Notes: generated from the letters alone by a model not told the origin. Counted from the first letter of the stretch, positions 18,874 to 28,312 are shown. The stretch: DNA of 64,000 bases from Actinomycetaceae bacterium (GCA_030537795.1 JAUNVE010000005.1:26061-90060); one strand, 5' to 3'. Made by a program: numbers and translations.

Positions 18874-18940
18874 ACTTCGAGCCTAGGTACAGGATTGGTA
18901 TTCCACAGCTACTTTCAAAAGTTATCGTTAGGCTGGACGC
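18874..18940. promoter_or_regulatory. Compact divergent promoter region, SRPBCC gene and thpR
   Basis: 67 bases separate two start codons facing away from each other. Each has the same -10 box TAGGCT exactly six bases before ATG: minus strand 18880-18885, plus strand 18929-18934. With a normal spacer the two -35 regions would overlap around 18903-18911, so the two genes may compete for, or share, RNA polymerase or a regulator. Confidence 0.55.
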
Positions 18941-19498
18941 ATGGGACAGCGAATGTTTATCGCTCTGTATCCACCGCAGTTGGTTGTGGATGAACTGACA
19001 GAGTTTCTTCACGCTCGCCCACAAATGCCGTGGATTAATCCGGAGCAGTGGCATATCACGCTCGCGTTCTTGGCAAGTGTTCCTTCCGCGCGCACCGACG
19101 AACTGATTGATCGCCTGAGGAATAGTTTTGCGCGTAAAAATGCGCTCAGTTTGCAGCTATGCGGCGCCGGAGTTTTCCCCAGCCCCGACCGCGCAAAAGT
19201 ACTGTGGATGAGGCCGGTTGCGCTCAGCGGCGATCTCGAAACGCTCGCTCGAACCGCTCGTAACACGGCAAATACCTGTGGAGCAACTCCCGACGGCCGC
19301 GCTTTCACCGCTCATCTCACGGTCGCTCGTTTGCGGCGGCCCATTGAAGCAACCCGGTGGTTGAGAATACTTAACTCTTTTACCTCCTCTTCCTGGCAAG
19401 CTTCGCATATTCGACTCATCGCTTCGTATCTGGGTGAAGGGCCATCGCGGCGCCCTCGCCACGAAGAAGTTGCACGTTTCGCCCTCCACGAGGAGTAA
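18941..19498 (+). CDS. thpR: RNA 2',3'-cyclic phosphodiesterase ThpR (LigT)
   Basis: 2H phosphoesterase that opens 2',3'-cyclic phosphates in RNA ends; the older name is 2'-5' RNA ligase. 185 residues. The N-terminus MFIALYPPQ is followed by the paired HxT motifs HITL (H38) and HLTV (H125), the catalytic histidines of the family, and the C-terminal strand IRLIASYLGEGPSRRPRHEEVARF. Leaderless arrangement (TAGGCT-N6-ATG). The AmmeMemoRadiSam genes begin 60 bases downstream on the same strand and may be cotranscribed. Confidence 0.88.
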   Translation: MGQRMFIALYPPQLVVDELTEFLHARPQMPWINPEQWHITLAFLASVPSARTDELIDRLRNSFARKNALSLQLCGAGVFPSPDRAKVLWMRPVALSGDLETLARTARNTANTCGATPDGRAFTAHLTVARLRRPIEATRWLRILNSFTSSSWQASHIRLIASYLGEGPSRRPRHEEVARFALHEE

Positions 19499-19558
19499 AC
19501 GTCGGATTCCTCCCCCTGCTGTCCGAGTACTCGATAGCCTGGCACTGGAGGGAAGATC

Positions 19559-20884
19559 ATGACAATCGTGAGACAACCGGCTGTTTCTGGCATGTTTTAT
19601 CCGGCGGATCCCGAGCAGTTGCGCAAGTGGGTCGATGAGGCGCTGGAAGCTGTGACTCCCCCACCGCTGACATCGCGAGTAGTCATCAGCCCGCACGCGG
19701 GATACGTCTACTCGGGAGCGCTCGCGGCGCGCGCAATCGCCTGCTTACCAACGAACACCAGACGCGTACTCGTTCTCGGTCCCTGTCACCGCGTGGGAAT
19801 CGATGCCATGGCGCTTGCGGGAGCTGACGCACACGCAACACCGCTGGGCACAATCCCCAACGACCCAGAGTTGACCGAACTCATCTGCACGCACCCGGCA
19901 GTTACCACGGCACCGATTGTGCAACGGGACGAACATTCTCTCGAGGTGCAGCTACCGTTCCTCCAGCGCCATCTCGAACCCGGCTTCAGTGTTGTTCCCG
20001 TAGCGGTTGGGCAGGTGCCCGCATCCGCGGTTGCCGACATTATCGATATAGCGTGGCAGGCCGATAATACGGCGGTAGTCGTCAGCTCTGACCTTAGCCA
20101 CTACCTTCCCTATGCGCAGGCTCGCGATGTCGATGCCGATACGTTGCATCGCATCGTCACGCTGGATGGGCCACTGGTCGGCTCACAGGCGTGCGGAGCC
20201 TTCCCCGTTAGCGGTTTAATCGAGTTCGCGCGACGCAGACAGCTGTCCCCTGTTGTCCTCGACTCGTGCAACTCCGGCGACACAGCCGGTGACCGCTCGC
20301 GTGTGGTCGGCTATGGTGCGCTGGCTTTGCGACCGGCATCTGCATTGCCCGCCCTCGCCTACAATGCGATTGCGCGCCACCTCGGAGCAGGTGAAGTGCC
20401 GGTGCCCGCAACCACCGAACAGTTGGAATCGGACGGCGCAACATTTGTCACTCTTACCATCGACGGCCAACTACGAGGCTGCATCGGCTCTCTTGTCGCT
20501 CACCGCCCTCTTCGCGACGACGTTGAATACAATGCGCGCGCGGCGGCATTTTCGGATCCGCGGTTTAGTCCACTGACCGAAACGGAACTGAACCGAATCA
20601 GTGTCGAGGTATCCGTACTTAGCGCGCCCTCGCCCCTTGCTGGTAGTCCCGGTTTAGAACGGTCGGAGGTCGAGGCTCGCCTGCGCCCCGGTGTTGATGG
20701 CGTGACGTTGTCTCACGGGTCCCGACGGTCAACGTTTTTGCCGCAAGTGTGGGATGAGCTCGCCAACCCGCATGACTTTCTCGCTCATTTATTACGAAAG
20801 GGTGGGTGGCCTGCAAGCGGGTGGGATCGAAACATCGCGGTGGAGACCTATCAGGTCACGAGCTACCACCTTCCGAAGCGATGA
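19559..20884 (+). CDS. amrBA: AmmeMemoRadiSam system protein B-A fusion (Memo + AMMECR1)
   Basis: One 441-residue chain. Residues 1-260 are a Memo/class III dioxygenase-like domain, with SPHAGYVYSG (H46), RDEHSLEVQLPFL (H126), SSDLSHY (H181) and DSCNSGDTAGDR (C237), the histidine/cysteine pocket of Memo proteins. Residues from about 265 form an AMMECR1 domain with the invariant LRGCIGS at 305-311. AmrA and AmrB are often separate genes. Strong GGAGGGA precedes the ATG. The stop overlaps the radical SAM gene (ATGA). The reaction is unknown; human MEMO1 binds copper/iron and AMMECR1 has no known bacterial role. Confidence 0.92.
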   Translation: MTIVRQPAVSGMFYPADPEQLRKWVDEALEAVTPPPLTSRVVISPHAGYVYSGALAARAIACLPTNTRRVLVLGPCHRVGIDAMALAGADAHATPLGTIPNDPELTELICTHPAVTTAPIVQRDEHSLEVQLPFLQRHLEPGFSVVPVAVGQVPASAVADIIDIAWQADNTAVVVSSDLSHYLPYAQARDVDADTLHRIVTLDGPLVGSQACGAFPVSGLIEFARRRQLSPVVLDSCNSGDTAGDRSRVVGYGALALRPASALPALAYNAIARHLGAGEVPVPATTEQLESDGATFVTLTIDGQLRGCIGSLVAHRPLRDDVEYNARAAAFSDPRFSPLTETELNRISVEVSVLSAPSPLAGSPGLERSEVEARLRPGVDGVTLSHGSRRSTFLPQVWDELANPHDFLAHLLRKGGWPASGWDRNIAVETYQVTSYHLPKR

Positions 20885-21912
20885 GTTCACGCAGTGCGCG
20901 GTGGTGGAGCCCTGTCGGTGACGGTCGGGTGCGGTGCCACCTGTGTCCGCGCGAATGCACTATGCGTGAGGGCCAGCGGGGATTTTGTTTCGTTCGTGCG
21001 AATGAGGGCGGACAACTCGTACTCGACACCTATGGGCGAAGCTCCGGCTTTGCCGTGGATCCGGTTGAAAAGAAGCCACTCAACCACGTTCTCCCCGGAG
21101 CACGTGTGCTGTCGTTTGGTACGGCCGGATGCAACCTGGGATGTAAGTTCTGCCAGAACTGGACGATGTCAACCTCCCGCGAGTTTGATGCGCTGGCTGT
21201 CGAAGCGCGTCCGAAGGCCATCGCAGATCTCGCGCGACGTCACGACTGCGATGCGGTCGCTTTTACCTACAATGATCCAATTATTTTTGCCGAATACGCG
21301 ATTGATACTGCGTATGCCTGTCGGGAGGCGGGGGTATTACCGATAGCCGTCAGTGCCGGCTATATTAGTGCCGCCGCCCGAGCGGAGTTTTTCGCCCCAA
21401 TGGGGGCTGCCAATATTGATTTGAAGGCGTTTAGCGATGACTTTTACCGCAAAATTACCGGCGCGAGGTTATCGACCGTCCTCGATACACTCGTCCATGT
21501 CAGGGAGTCTGAAACGTGGCTGGAAATCACAACTCTTCTCATTCCGGGCTATAACGATTCCGATGAGGAAATCGAAACAATGAGCCGCTGGATCGTGGCT
21601 AACCTCGGGCCCGACGTTCCCCATCATTTTTCGGCTTTCCACCCCGCTCATCGGATGCGCGATGTGCCGCCCACTCCCCCGCAGACACTTTCTCGCGCGC
21701 GAGACATTGCCATGGAATGCGGAGAACAGTTCGTTTATACGGGGAACGTGTATGACCCAGAGGGACAATCGACGCTGTGTCCGTCGTGCGGCACGGTAGT
21801 CATTGCCCGCGATAGGTACCGGGTCAGTGTGCGTCACCTGAAAGTTGATGAGGGTGTGGCAGCGTGTTCACATTGTGCTCACGCAATCCCGGGTGTTTTT
21901 TCGTGGCCGTGA
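20881..21912 (+). CDS. amrS: AmmeMemoRadiSam system radical SAM enzyme
   Basis: Radical S-adenosylmethionine protein, 343 residues from the ATG at 20881, which overlaps the previous stop. The N-terminal cysteine set CHLCPREC (C19, C22, C26) plus C36 precedes the SAM cluster motif CNLGCKFC (C84, C88, C91), preceded by FGTAGC. Later TYNDPIIFAEYA and NIDLKAF are typical of PflA-related activases. The C-terminus has CPSC and CSHC pairs resembling a small zinc ribbon. It probably modifies or activates a target with the Memo-AMMECR1 protein. The chemistry and target are not known to me. Confidence 0.92.
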   Translation: MSSRSARWWSPVGDGRVRCHLCPRECTMREGQRGFCFVRANEGGQLVLDTYGRSSGFAVDPVEKKPLNHVLPGARVLSFGTAGCNLGCKFCQNWTMSTSREFDALAVEARPKAIADLARRHDCDAVAFTYNDPIIFAEYAIDTAYACREAGVLPIAVSAGYISAAARAEFFAPMGAANIDLKAFSDDFYRKITGARLSTVLDTLVHVRESETWLEITTLLIPGYNDSDEEIETMSRWIVANLGPDVPHHFSAFHPAHRMRDVPPTPPQTLSRARDIAMECGEQFVYTGNVYDPEGQSTLCPSCGTVVIARDRYRVSVRHLKVDEGVAACSHCAHAIPGVFSWP

Positions 21913-22016
21913 TTAGTTGCCACTGTGGCGCAGATACGGGACTACGAGTACGCTCTCCCGTGCTCCACCGATCCTGACGCAGGTGCGCTTCACACCTGGT
22001 GGCACATTGGCTGGCC

Positions 22017-23144
22017 TTAACGGAAGTTTAAAGCATCTTCCTGATCCAAATCTCCATCACTATAATCCACTTGTTTCGCATGAGAAGATTTCTCTGACCG
22101 CCGACCTTTCACCCGCGAAACTACTTGGTTTGCTCCGCGTTTGGCAACAGTTTTGATTGTGTCGCTCGTCGATGAGAGTGCCTTCCGGCCCTGCGTGACT
22201 GCAGTGGATGCCCCTGCCACCGCACCGGATCGAATCTTTGCCGGTACAGTCTTCTTCGCCACATCCTCTGATTGCGTTTCCTGCATGAGACTCAGGTATT
22301 CTTTTGCGTTTACCTGTGGCGGTGGGGTCTCGCGAAAGTACTTGACCAACCTTTTCGCCTCGGTATTTAAGGTGACAAAAGTCAATCCACCGGACACGAC
22401 GCCACCGACAATCAGAATAGACTTCCCGGATGCTTTCAAAAGAAGCTTCCGTTTTACTTTCACCCCAACATGTTTTAATGTTGATTTCAACGTCGGATAC
22501 CATACCGTTTTTGTCAGCGCCGTCTGTTGAATCGCTTTAGTGGCCGCAGAACCAGGTCCTTTTAGAATGAATCTTCTCAGCGCGTGGGAGGCTCCACTAA
22601 CACCAGACATGACACCGAGAAACGACACCATCCTAAAAAGTGTCTCATCGTCAATTTCTCTGGCGTCGCTCGTCAGAGACTGCCAGCCATAGGCATACGC
22701 TGTCTTTTGAATAATCCTGAATGCATGAATATAAAACTGTGTAATATCAGTCGGCATCAATGCGAAAGATCCGGCGAGTCCAGGTAAACCTGTCACGAGA
22801 GAAAATGCCGACGATTTGCGTGTTTCAAATTGAATGACAGAGTGCGCGATCTCGTCTACGACTGACACGGGTATTCCGGCCTCAATAGGAGATGTTTCTA
22901 CGGCCAGTGCAATAATTTCCTTGTCAAATCCCCTCTTATGCAATTCGCTCGTGAGGAACTTGGCACGGTCGATACGAACGCCACGAAGACGCAAAACGAC
23001 TGTGAAGTATTCGAGGAGAAATTTCTCGGAGTCACGATCTTGTTCCGAGATAAGTCTCCACAGTGTTTTCACAGAATTTCCACTCGCCACAACGTCATCG
23101 TTGCCTGTTTCGCCGGCACTCGCATGCGGGTCTTCGACTTGCAT
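22017..23144 (-). CDS. EcsC family protein (membrane-associated, function unknown)
   Basis: 375 residues. The central part, FSLVTGLPGLAGSFALMPTDITQFYIHAFRIIQKTAYAYGW, is the characteristic EcsC-type amphipathic/hydrophobic segment, followed by another glycine-rich hydrophobic stretch (SILIVGGVVSGGLTFVTLN). The C-terminal 80 residues are basic and rich in Ser/Ala/Lys, with a charged tail. The gene looks less GC-rich than its neighbours, a possible sign of transfer. TAATAT stands six bases before the ATG, so it is probably leaderless. Convergent with amrS; the 104-base gap between their stops holds no good terminator. Function unknown. Confidence 0.6.
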   Translation of the reverse strand: MQVEDPHASAGETGNDDVVASGNSVKTLWRLISEQDRDSEKFLLEYFTVVLRLRGVRIDRAKFLTSELHKRGFDKEIIALAVETSPIEAGIPVSVVDEIAHSVIQFETRKSSAFSLVTGLPGLAGSFALMPTDITQFYIHAFRIIQKTAYAYGWQSLTSDAREIDDETLFRMVSFLGVMSGVSGASHALRRFILKGPGSAATKAIQQTALTKTVWYPTLKSTLKHVGVKVKRKLLLKASGKSILIVGGVVSGGLTFVTLNTEAKRLVKYFRETPPPQVNAKEYLSLMQETQSEDVAKKTVPAKIRSGAVAGASTAVTQGRKALSSTSDTIKTVAKRGANQVVSRVKGRRSEKSSHAKQVDYSDGDLDQEDALNFR

Positions 23145-23184
23145 GGGTGAATATTATCACCGCGTAACAATGACTCAGATCCGT

Positions 23185-24270
23185 TTAGACATTGAACTTG
23201 AAGTCGACGACATCGCCATCGGCCATGACGTAATCTTTGCCTTCCATGCGGACTTTTCCTGCCGCCCGGGCTTCGGCCATCGAACCGGCCGCAACTAATT
23301 CATCGAAGGACACGATCTCAGCTTTAATGAAGCCTCGCTGGAAGTCAGTGTGGATAACTCCAGCAGCCTCCGGAGCGGTCCACCCCTTGTGGATTGTCCA
23401 CGCCCGAGCTTCTTTTGGTCCCGCAGTCAGATAGGTTTGCAAACCAAGGGTGTCAAAGCCGACGCGAGCTAGCTGATCCAGGCCGGATTCTTCCTGTCCG
23501 GCATCCGTCAGCATTTCGCGGGCTTCTTCCTCGTCAAGTTCGACGAGTTCGGCCTCGAATTGGGCATCGAGGAAAATCGCCTCGGCCGGTGCGACGAGTT
23601 CTCTAAGCTCGGTTTTCAACTCCTCATTTTCCATGCCGTCCGAATCCATATTGAATACGTAGATAAATGGTTTCGCGGTCATGAGGTGGAACGTCTTGAG
23701 AATATCCGGGTCGAGTTCGGCCTCCTCCGCACCCGCAGAAACTAAAGTCCCCTGCTCGAGAAGTTCGTATGCTTTCTTCGCTGTCTCAAGAACTTCGGGC
23801 TCGGTGCGACGCGCCCGCACCTCTTTCTCCAAGCGGTCAAGCTGGCGCTCTAGCGTTTGCATGTCGGCGAGGATCAGTTCGGTTGAAACCGTCTCAATGT
23901 CGTCCTTGGGCGATACTTTGCCGTCGACGTGCACAACATCGGGATCATCAAATGCGCGAGTCACTTGGCAGATCGCATCGGCTTCACGGATGTTAGCGAG
24001 GAACTGATTGCCGAGCCCTTCACCCTCCGACGCACCACGCACGATTCCTGCAATATCAACAAACGACACGGTTGCGGGAAGAATCTTCTCCGACTTGAAA
24101 ATCTCGCTCAGTGTTTTCAATCGGTCATCCGGTAGCGGCACGACCCCAATGTTGGGCTCGATGGTAGCGAACGGATAATTCGCCGCCAATACAGTCGCGC
24201 GGGTTAATGCGTTGAACAGAGTCGACTTACCGACGTTGGGTAGTCCTGCGATTCCAATAGTTAAAGCCAC
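23185..24270 (-). CDS. ychF: Redox-regulated ATPase YchF
   Basis: OBG-family P-loop NTPase that prefers ATP and associates with ribosomes. 361 residues from GTG 24270, which restores the family N-terminus ALTIGIAGLPNVGKSTLFNAL. The P-loop is followed by a long coiled-coil insertion (ADMQTLERQLDRLEKEVRARR), the atypical NKxD region FIYVFNMDSD, and a C-terminal TGS-like domain ending MEGKDYVMADGDVVDFKFNV. Another GTG at 24288 is possible, but TACACT stands exactly six bases before 24270, predicting a leaderless start there. Confidence 0.92.
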   Translation of the reverse strand: MALTIGIAGLPNVGKSTLFNALTRATVLAANYPFATIEPNIGVVPLPDDRLKTLSEIFKSEKILPATVSFVDIAGIVRGASEGEGLGNQFLANIREADAICQVTRAFDDPDVVHVDGKVSPKDDIETVSTELILADMQTLERQLDRLEKEVRARRTEPEVLETAKKAYELLEQGTLVSAGAEEAELDPDILKTFHLMTAKPFIYVFNMDSDGMENEELKTELRELVAPAEAIFLDAQFEAELVELDEEEAREMLTDAGQEESGLDQLARVGFDTLGLQTYLTAGPKEARAWTIHKGWTAPEAAGVIHTDFQRGFIKAEIVSFDELVAAGSMAEARAAGKVRMEGKDYVMADGDVVDFKFNV

Positions 24271-24569
24271 ACCGACAGTGTAGGTCACAGCTTACCCTGG
24301 CGAGAAAAGGAGGTGGGCGCTATCACGTTCACCCAATCTTGTTCGCGCAACGCCGGCCCGGGTATGAGTCATATATAACCGGAGTCTTTTACGCGAATTA
24401 TTAGCTTTATTACCGATTTGAGAAGCAGGCGTGACGATTATCCCTCTGAGTTTTCAGCTACGCCCTCCAAAATGAAAACTGCAATCGACGCTATCCGTAT
24501 GAGGGCGAACTCGGGAGTGAACGACGTGAACACGTCAGTTAAGGAGAGCCTACGCACGCTAGAGAGAGC

Positions 24570-26018
24570 CTACGGGAAGAAGGCCCGCCAACCCGCTTGG
24601 AAATCAGCCAGTGAAGCAAAGAAAATGTCATTGGCGTTCATTGTTAGAAGAGTTGCGGCGACCAAAACAAACACCGACGCAGTGGAAAACATGAGCGCAA
24701 TCGGAAAGCGCCACCGTCGCAGCGACGCCGCGCACGCCAGCCCCACGCCGATTAGCCATGCGATGACGAGCGTTCCGGCACCTCGGAAAGACAGGAGAGG
24801 AACATCCGACCCCACTGGTAGTTGCAGAGTTGCAGAAATCCGGTTCGGCAATACACCGCCGTTCGGATCACTCACCGGTGCGGGAGGCGAGGCGGAAGCT
24901 GCCGCTTCCTTCTCCGGTTGAGTCTCACCCCGGTCCCACCATTGCAGAACGCTGGGAAGTTGCCTCGCCCACGTCGTCCAGGTATGTCCCCCGTGTGGGT
25001 CGATGCTGGTCGCGAGGTCAAGATTGGTTGGGTGATCGCGTTTCACTTCGTTGATCACCGTGAGAGAGTCTTCGTCGGTTGCGGTACCACCCACATACAG
25101 GCGCGCCGCATGAGAGAGCCCACGCACAAGATTAGAAATCGTATTCTCCGCCTTCACATCCACAGTGGAAGTGGCGAGATTTCCCAAAATAGGCTGGTTG
25201 TAGCCCGACAGGGCTGCTGCCGCTCCATAGGTATCCAGATGCCGGGTCATGAGATTAGCCGCGCAATAAGCGCCGGAGGAAATACCGGATAATAACCACC
25301 GTCCGCGTTCAGCCGACACATTGGGAAAGGTGGATCGTATTGCGCGTGGCACGTCCTCAGTCACCCACGTTTCCACTGCGGGGCGAGCGGTAAAGTCAAG
25401 GCAATCTGGTTCGCCTGCTCGCGTCATGAGGTCGGGTATAACGACAATAAAGGGACGCACCTTTCCAGATTTGACGAGAGCGTTATACGTGTCATTGAGT
25501 TCGAGAGCGTCAACCACTCCGGTGGGTGAGCCTGGAAATCCATGGAGAAACTCGACCACTCCGTATTCTTTCCCATCATCCGGGGCGTAATCTGGCGGTG
25601 TCCAAATCTCAATTGTCGTGTTGACCGCGGATTTCGGCCCCGCCCAGCGAGTGGTCACCGTATTTTCGGAGGACGCCGGCTGGAGGTGGAGATGCCACTG
25701 TGGTTCGTCGGAGGGCGCGAGAGCATCCGGTAAAAGTTCTCCGGGTTCCACAGAAGGTAATTTCTTAATCGGACGATGTAGTCCACCGTCTCCCCGGAAC
25801 ATCGACACCAGCGATTCCGCATCCGTCACCCACCCCATTTTGACATTTGATGCCAAACCAATGGTGACTACCATCAGCACGGTTGACAGCGCCACTCCAA
25901 GTATCGTCCACAGTCGGTATCGTGCGCCTGTCCTGGCGGCAGCCACGGAGGCGCCAATTAGTGCGGCAATGACGCATACGGCCCCAATAATTGGCCAAGC
26001 CGGTGACATCAAGTTCAT
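24570..26018 (-). CDS. Membrane-anchored esterase / antigen 85-like alpha-beta hydrolase
   Basis: 482 residues. Two N-terminal membrane segments (PIIGAVCVIAALIGASVAAA; LWTILGVALSTVLMVVTIGLA) precede a large extracytoplasmic esterase domain: IEIWTPPDY, VEFLHGFPGSP (oxyanion loop), GISSGAY with the nucleophile serine, and DPHGGHTW with the catalytic histidine. Two more hydrophobic segments follow near the C-terminus. The esterase-D/antigen-85 fold is clear. The organism shows no sign of mycolic acids here, so a mycolyl role is not implied; the substrate is unknown. Gap 24271-24569 upstream of ychF holds a direct repeat GAGAGCCTACG (two copies near 24543 and 24564) and the ychF promoter only. 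Confidence 0.8.
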   Translation of the reverse strand: MNLMSPAWPIIGAVCVIAALIGASVAAARTGARYRLWTILGVALSTVLMVVTIGLASNVKMGWVTDAESLVSMFRGDGGLHRPIKKLPSVEPGELLPDALAPSDEPQWHLHLQPASSENTVTTRWAGPKSAVNTTIEIWTPPDYAPDDGKEYGVVEFLHGFPGSPTGVVDALELNDTYNALVKSGKVRPFIVVIPDLMTRAGEPDCLDFTARPAVETWVTEDVPRAIRSTFPNVSAERGRWLLSGISSGAYCAANLMTRHLDTYGAAAALSGYNQPILGNLATSTVDVKAENTISNLVRGLSHAARLYVGGTATDEDSLTVINEVKRDHPTNLDLATSIDPHGGHTWTTWARQLPSVLQWWDRGETQPEKEAAASASPPAPVSDPNGGVLPNRISATLQLPVGSDVPLLSFRGAGTLVIAWLIGVGLACAASLRRWRFPIALMFSTASVFVLVAATLLTMNANDIFFASLADFQAGWRAFFP

Positions 26019-26085
26019 GAGAGAGTCTTTCTTCTATTCGGAACGGCACCATTCAAATGTCAGTGGCATAGTGTTTGATGAAAAT

Positions 26086-27135
26086 ATGTCGACTATTGCC
26101 TGGATATTTTCTACCGTCACACTGCTTCTTGGCATCATTGCTGGGTATGCCTTTGGGCTGCGTAGCGGACGCAACACCAACTCCGGGGTTAGTGCGTCTG
26201 ACTCGGCGGCATTTGCCCAACAGGTGGCAACCCAGTTGGCGCCGGTGCGCGACGTGCTCGGGCAGCTCGATACACGGGTGCATCGGCTGGGATCCAACCA
26301 ATCCTCCCAGTTGTCGACGCTCACTGAGCAAATGCGTCAGAACCAGATTGTTGATCAACTCATTCTCGAATCAACCCAGGGCCTCGATTCTGCGCTTCGC
26401 CAATCTCCCAAACGAGGAACCTGGGGCGAAGTAAGTTTACGTCGTGTGCTGGAGATGTCGGGACTGACGCGTCACATTGATTTTTCGGAGCAAGTGCGCG
26501 CCAATGGTGGCGCTGCCCGCCCCGATGTGGTCATTCGACTTCCCGGGGATGCCGCCCTCGTCATTGATGCGAAAGTGCCGCTCGATGCCTATTTACGCGC
26601 CTCGGAGGACGACGAGCGCGCTGGCGCATTCATGGCTGAACACGCACGGGCCGTGCGCGGGCATATACGCGCGCTCGCGCAACGCGACTATGCGCATGTG
26701 ATTGACGGCGCTGTGGATTCAGTTCTCCTGTTTATGCCAAGTGAAGCGCTCATTTCGGCATCATTTGATGAAGACCCCACGCTTTTCGAGGACGCGCTCG
26801 CTCGCGGCATCATCATTGTTGGTCCAGCCGGATTAATGACTCTCATGCGTTCAGTGGGGAACCTGTGGTCGCGCCAATACGTCACCGAAGATGCTCATGA
26901 AATTCTGACACTCGGTCGCACCCTGGTCGAGCGCATCAATGTACTCGGTGGGCACCTAGGCAACCTGGGCAATGCTTTAACTACCGCGATTGAGCAGTTT
27001 AATGCCACCGTCGGATCATTCGACCAACGTCTGGTAGTCACCACCCGGAAGATCGCTTCCTTTGAACACGACGTCAACGACCCGCCTTCCGCACTGGAAG
27101 CTGCTACCCGCCGCGTCAATCAAACCGATAGGTGA
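26086..27135 (+). CDS. rmuC: DNA recombination protein RmuC
   Basis: Nuclease-like protein that limits recombination at inverted repeats. 349 residues from ATG 26086. An N-terminal membrane segment (IAWIFSTVTLLLGIIAGYAFGL) is followed by a coiled coil (residues 40-95) and the PD-(D/E)XK-like RmuC domain with GTWGEVSLRRVLEMSGL, RPDVVIRLPGDAALVIDAKVPLDAY and the DAK core. Shorter than E. coli RmuC, mainly in the coiled coil and tail. No good Shine-Dalgarno; a TAGTGT at 26069-26074 would give a leader of only a few bases. The upstream frame extends into the neighbour and is not translated in my view. Confidence 0.88.
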   Translation: MSTIAWIFSTVTLLLGIIAGYAFGLRSGRNTNSGVSASDSAAFAQQVATQLAPVRDVLGQLDTRVHRLGSNQSSQLSTLTEQMRQNQIVDQLILESTQGLDSALRQSPKRGTWGEVSLRRVLEMSGLTRHIDFSEQVRANGGAARPDVVIRLPGDAALVIDAKVPLDAYLRASEDDERAGAFMAEHARAVRGHIRALAQRDYAHVIDGAVDSVLLFMPSEALISASFDEDPTLFEDALARGIIIVGPAGLMTLMRSVGNLWSRQYVTEDAHEILTLGRTLVERINVLGGHLGNLGNALTTAIEQFNATVGSFDQRLVVTTRKIASFEHDVNDPPSALEAATRRVNQTDR

Positions 27136-27295
27136 CATTGTGGAGCACCATAACCTCGTGCTGACTTGAATGCGTCAAGACAGTAAGCTCGCGTGGTGCC
27201 GCTCGCGCATATCCACTATTTATATTTCAGCTATTCGTATTGCAGGTCGAGATCTGCCCGCATACGCCGCTGTATCTAAAACTCCAGTCGTGGGG

Positions 27296-28312
27296 TTAAC
27301 AGGTGTGGTCTGGCCCCGGTTCACGACGCTTACGGCGCGCCGGGCGGCCTCCGGACTTTTCATTCAGTGCCGCACGGAGATTACGAGGCAGGGCAAAAGT
27401 AATCGTCTCAGTTCGAGTGCGCACCTCTTCAACCTGCGGGAAACCAAGTTCCTTCAGGCGGTCGATCACATCGCGAACCAAAATCTCCGGCACCGATGCT
27501 CCCGAGGTTAAACCAACCGTCGTCGCATGTTCCACCCACGCCGGATCGAGTTCATCAGCCTTATCGATACGATAAGAGGCTCCTGCGCCCGCGTCGCGAG
27601 CTACCTCCACCAGTCGCACGGAGTTTGAGGAGTTCGCAGACCCCACCACAATGACGACGTCGGCTCGAGGCGCTATTGTCTTGACGACCTCCTGTCGGTT
27701 CTGAGTGGCATAACAAATGTCATCGGAAGGGGGATCTTGTAAATGGGGGAACTTTTCGCGCAAACGTGCAACCGTTTCCATCGTTTCATCGACGCTGAGC
27801 GTTGTCTGCGATAGCCACACAACCTTCTCTGGGTCGCGAACCTCTATGGAGTCAACTTCTTCGGGAGTGCCAACCACTTGAATATGGTCGGGAGCTTCGC
27901 CCTGGGTGCCTTCAACTTCTTCATGTCCCTCGTGTCCGACAAGAATGATGTCAAAGTCATTCTTTGCAAACCGTACTGCCTCCTTGTGAACTTTCGTCAC
28001 CAGTGGGCAGGTTGCGTCAATAGTTGCCAGGTTGCGTGCGGCAGCCTCTGCATGTACTTGCGGTGACACTCCGTGTGCCGAAAAGACGACGCGCGCCCCT
28101 TCGGGCACCTCATCGGTTTCGTTCACGAAAACTGCGCCACGCTTTGACAAGGTTTCTACGACGTAGCGATTGTGCACAATTTCTTTGCGCACATACACCG
28201 GCGGACCGTACAGGGCTAATGCTTTTTCGACAGCATCGACCGCGCGGTCTACTCCCGCGCAATACCCGCGCGGTGCCGCCAACAGGATCTTCTTCTCTTC
28301 CGTCTCACTCAC
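27296..28312 (-). CDS. ispH: 4-hydroxy-3-methylbut-2-enyl diphosphate reductase
   Basis: Last enzyme of the MEP isoprenoid pathway, an iron-sulfur protein making IPP and DMAPP. 338 residues. The conserved cysteines are in [13 protein letters not shown] (C18), DATCPLVTK (near 101) and [11 protein letters not shown] (near 200). [15 protein letters not shown] and [12 protein letters not shown] are also diagnostic. The start is GTG; there is no SD, and TAGATT stands exactly six bases before it (leaderless type). The 27136-27295 gap shared with the convergent rmuC has no feature I can support. Confidence 0.94.
   Translation of the reverse strand: MSETEEKKILLAAPRGYCAGVDRAVDAVEKALALYGPPVYVRKEIVHNRYVVETLSKRGAVFVNETDEVPEGARVVFSAHGVSPQVHAEAAARNLATIDATCPLVTKVHKEAVRFAKNDFDIILVGHEGHEEVEGTQGEAPDHIQVVGTPEEVDSIEVRDPEKVVWLSQTTLSVDETMETVARLREKFPHLQDPPSDDICYATQNRQEVVKTIAPRADVVIVVGSANSSNSVRLVEVARDAGAGASYRIDKADELDPAWVEHATTVGLTSGASVPEILVRDVIDRLKELGFPQVEEVRTRTETITFALPRNLRAALNEKSGGRPARRKRREPGPDHTC

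Noticed and set aside
24418..24921. Plus-strand frame of 167 residues opposite the esterase gene
   Set aside because: Antisense shadow: the minus-strand frame has catalytic motifs, membrane segments and a start site; this one has none.
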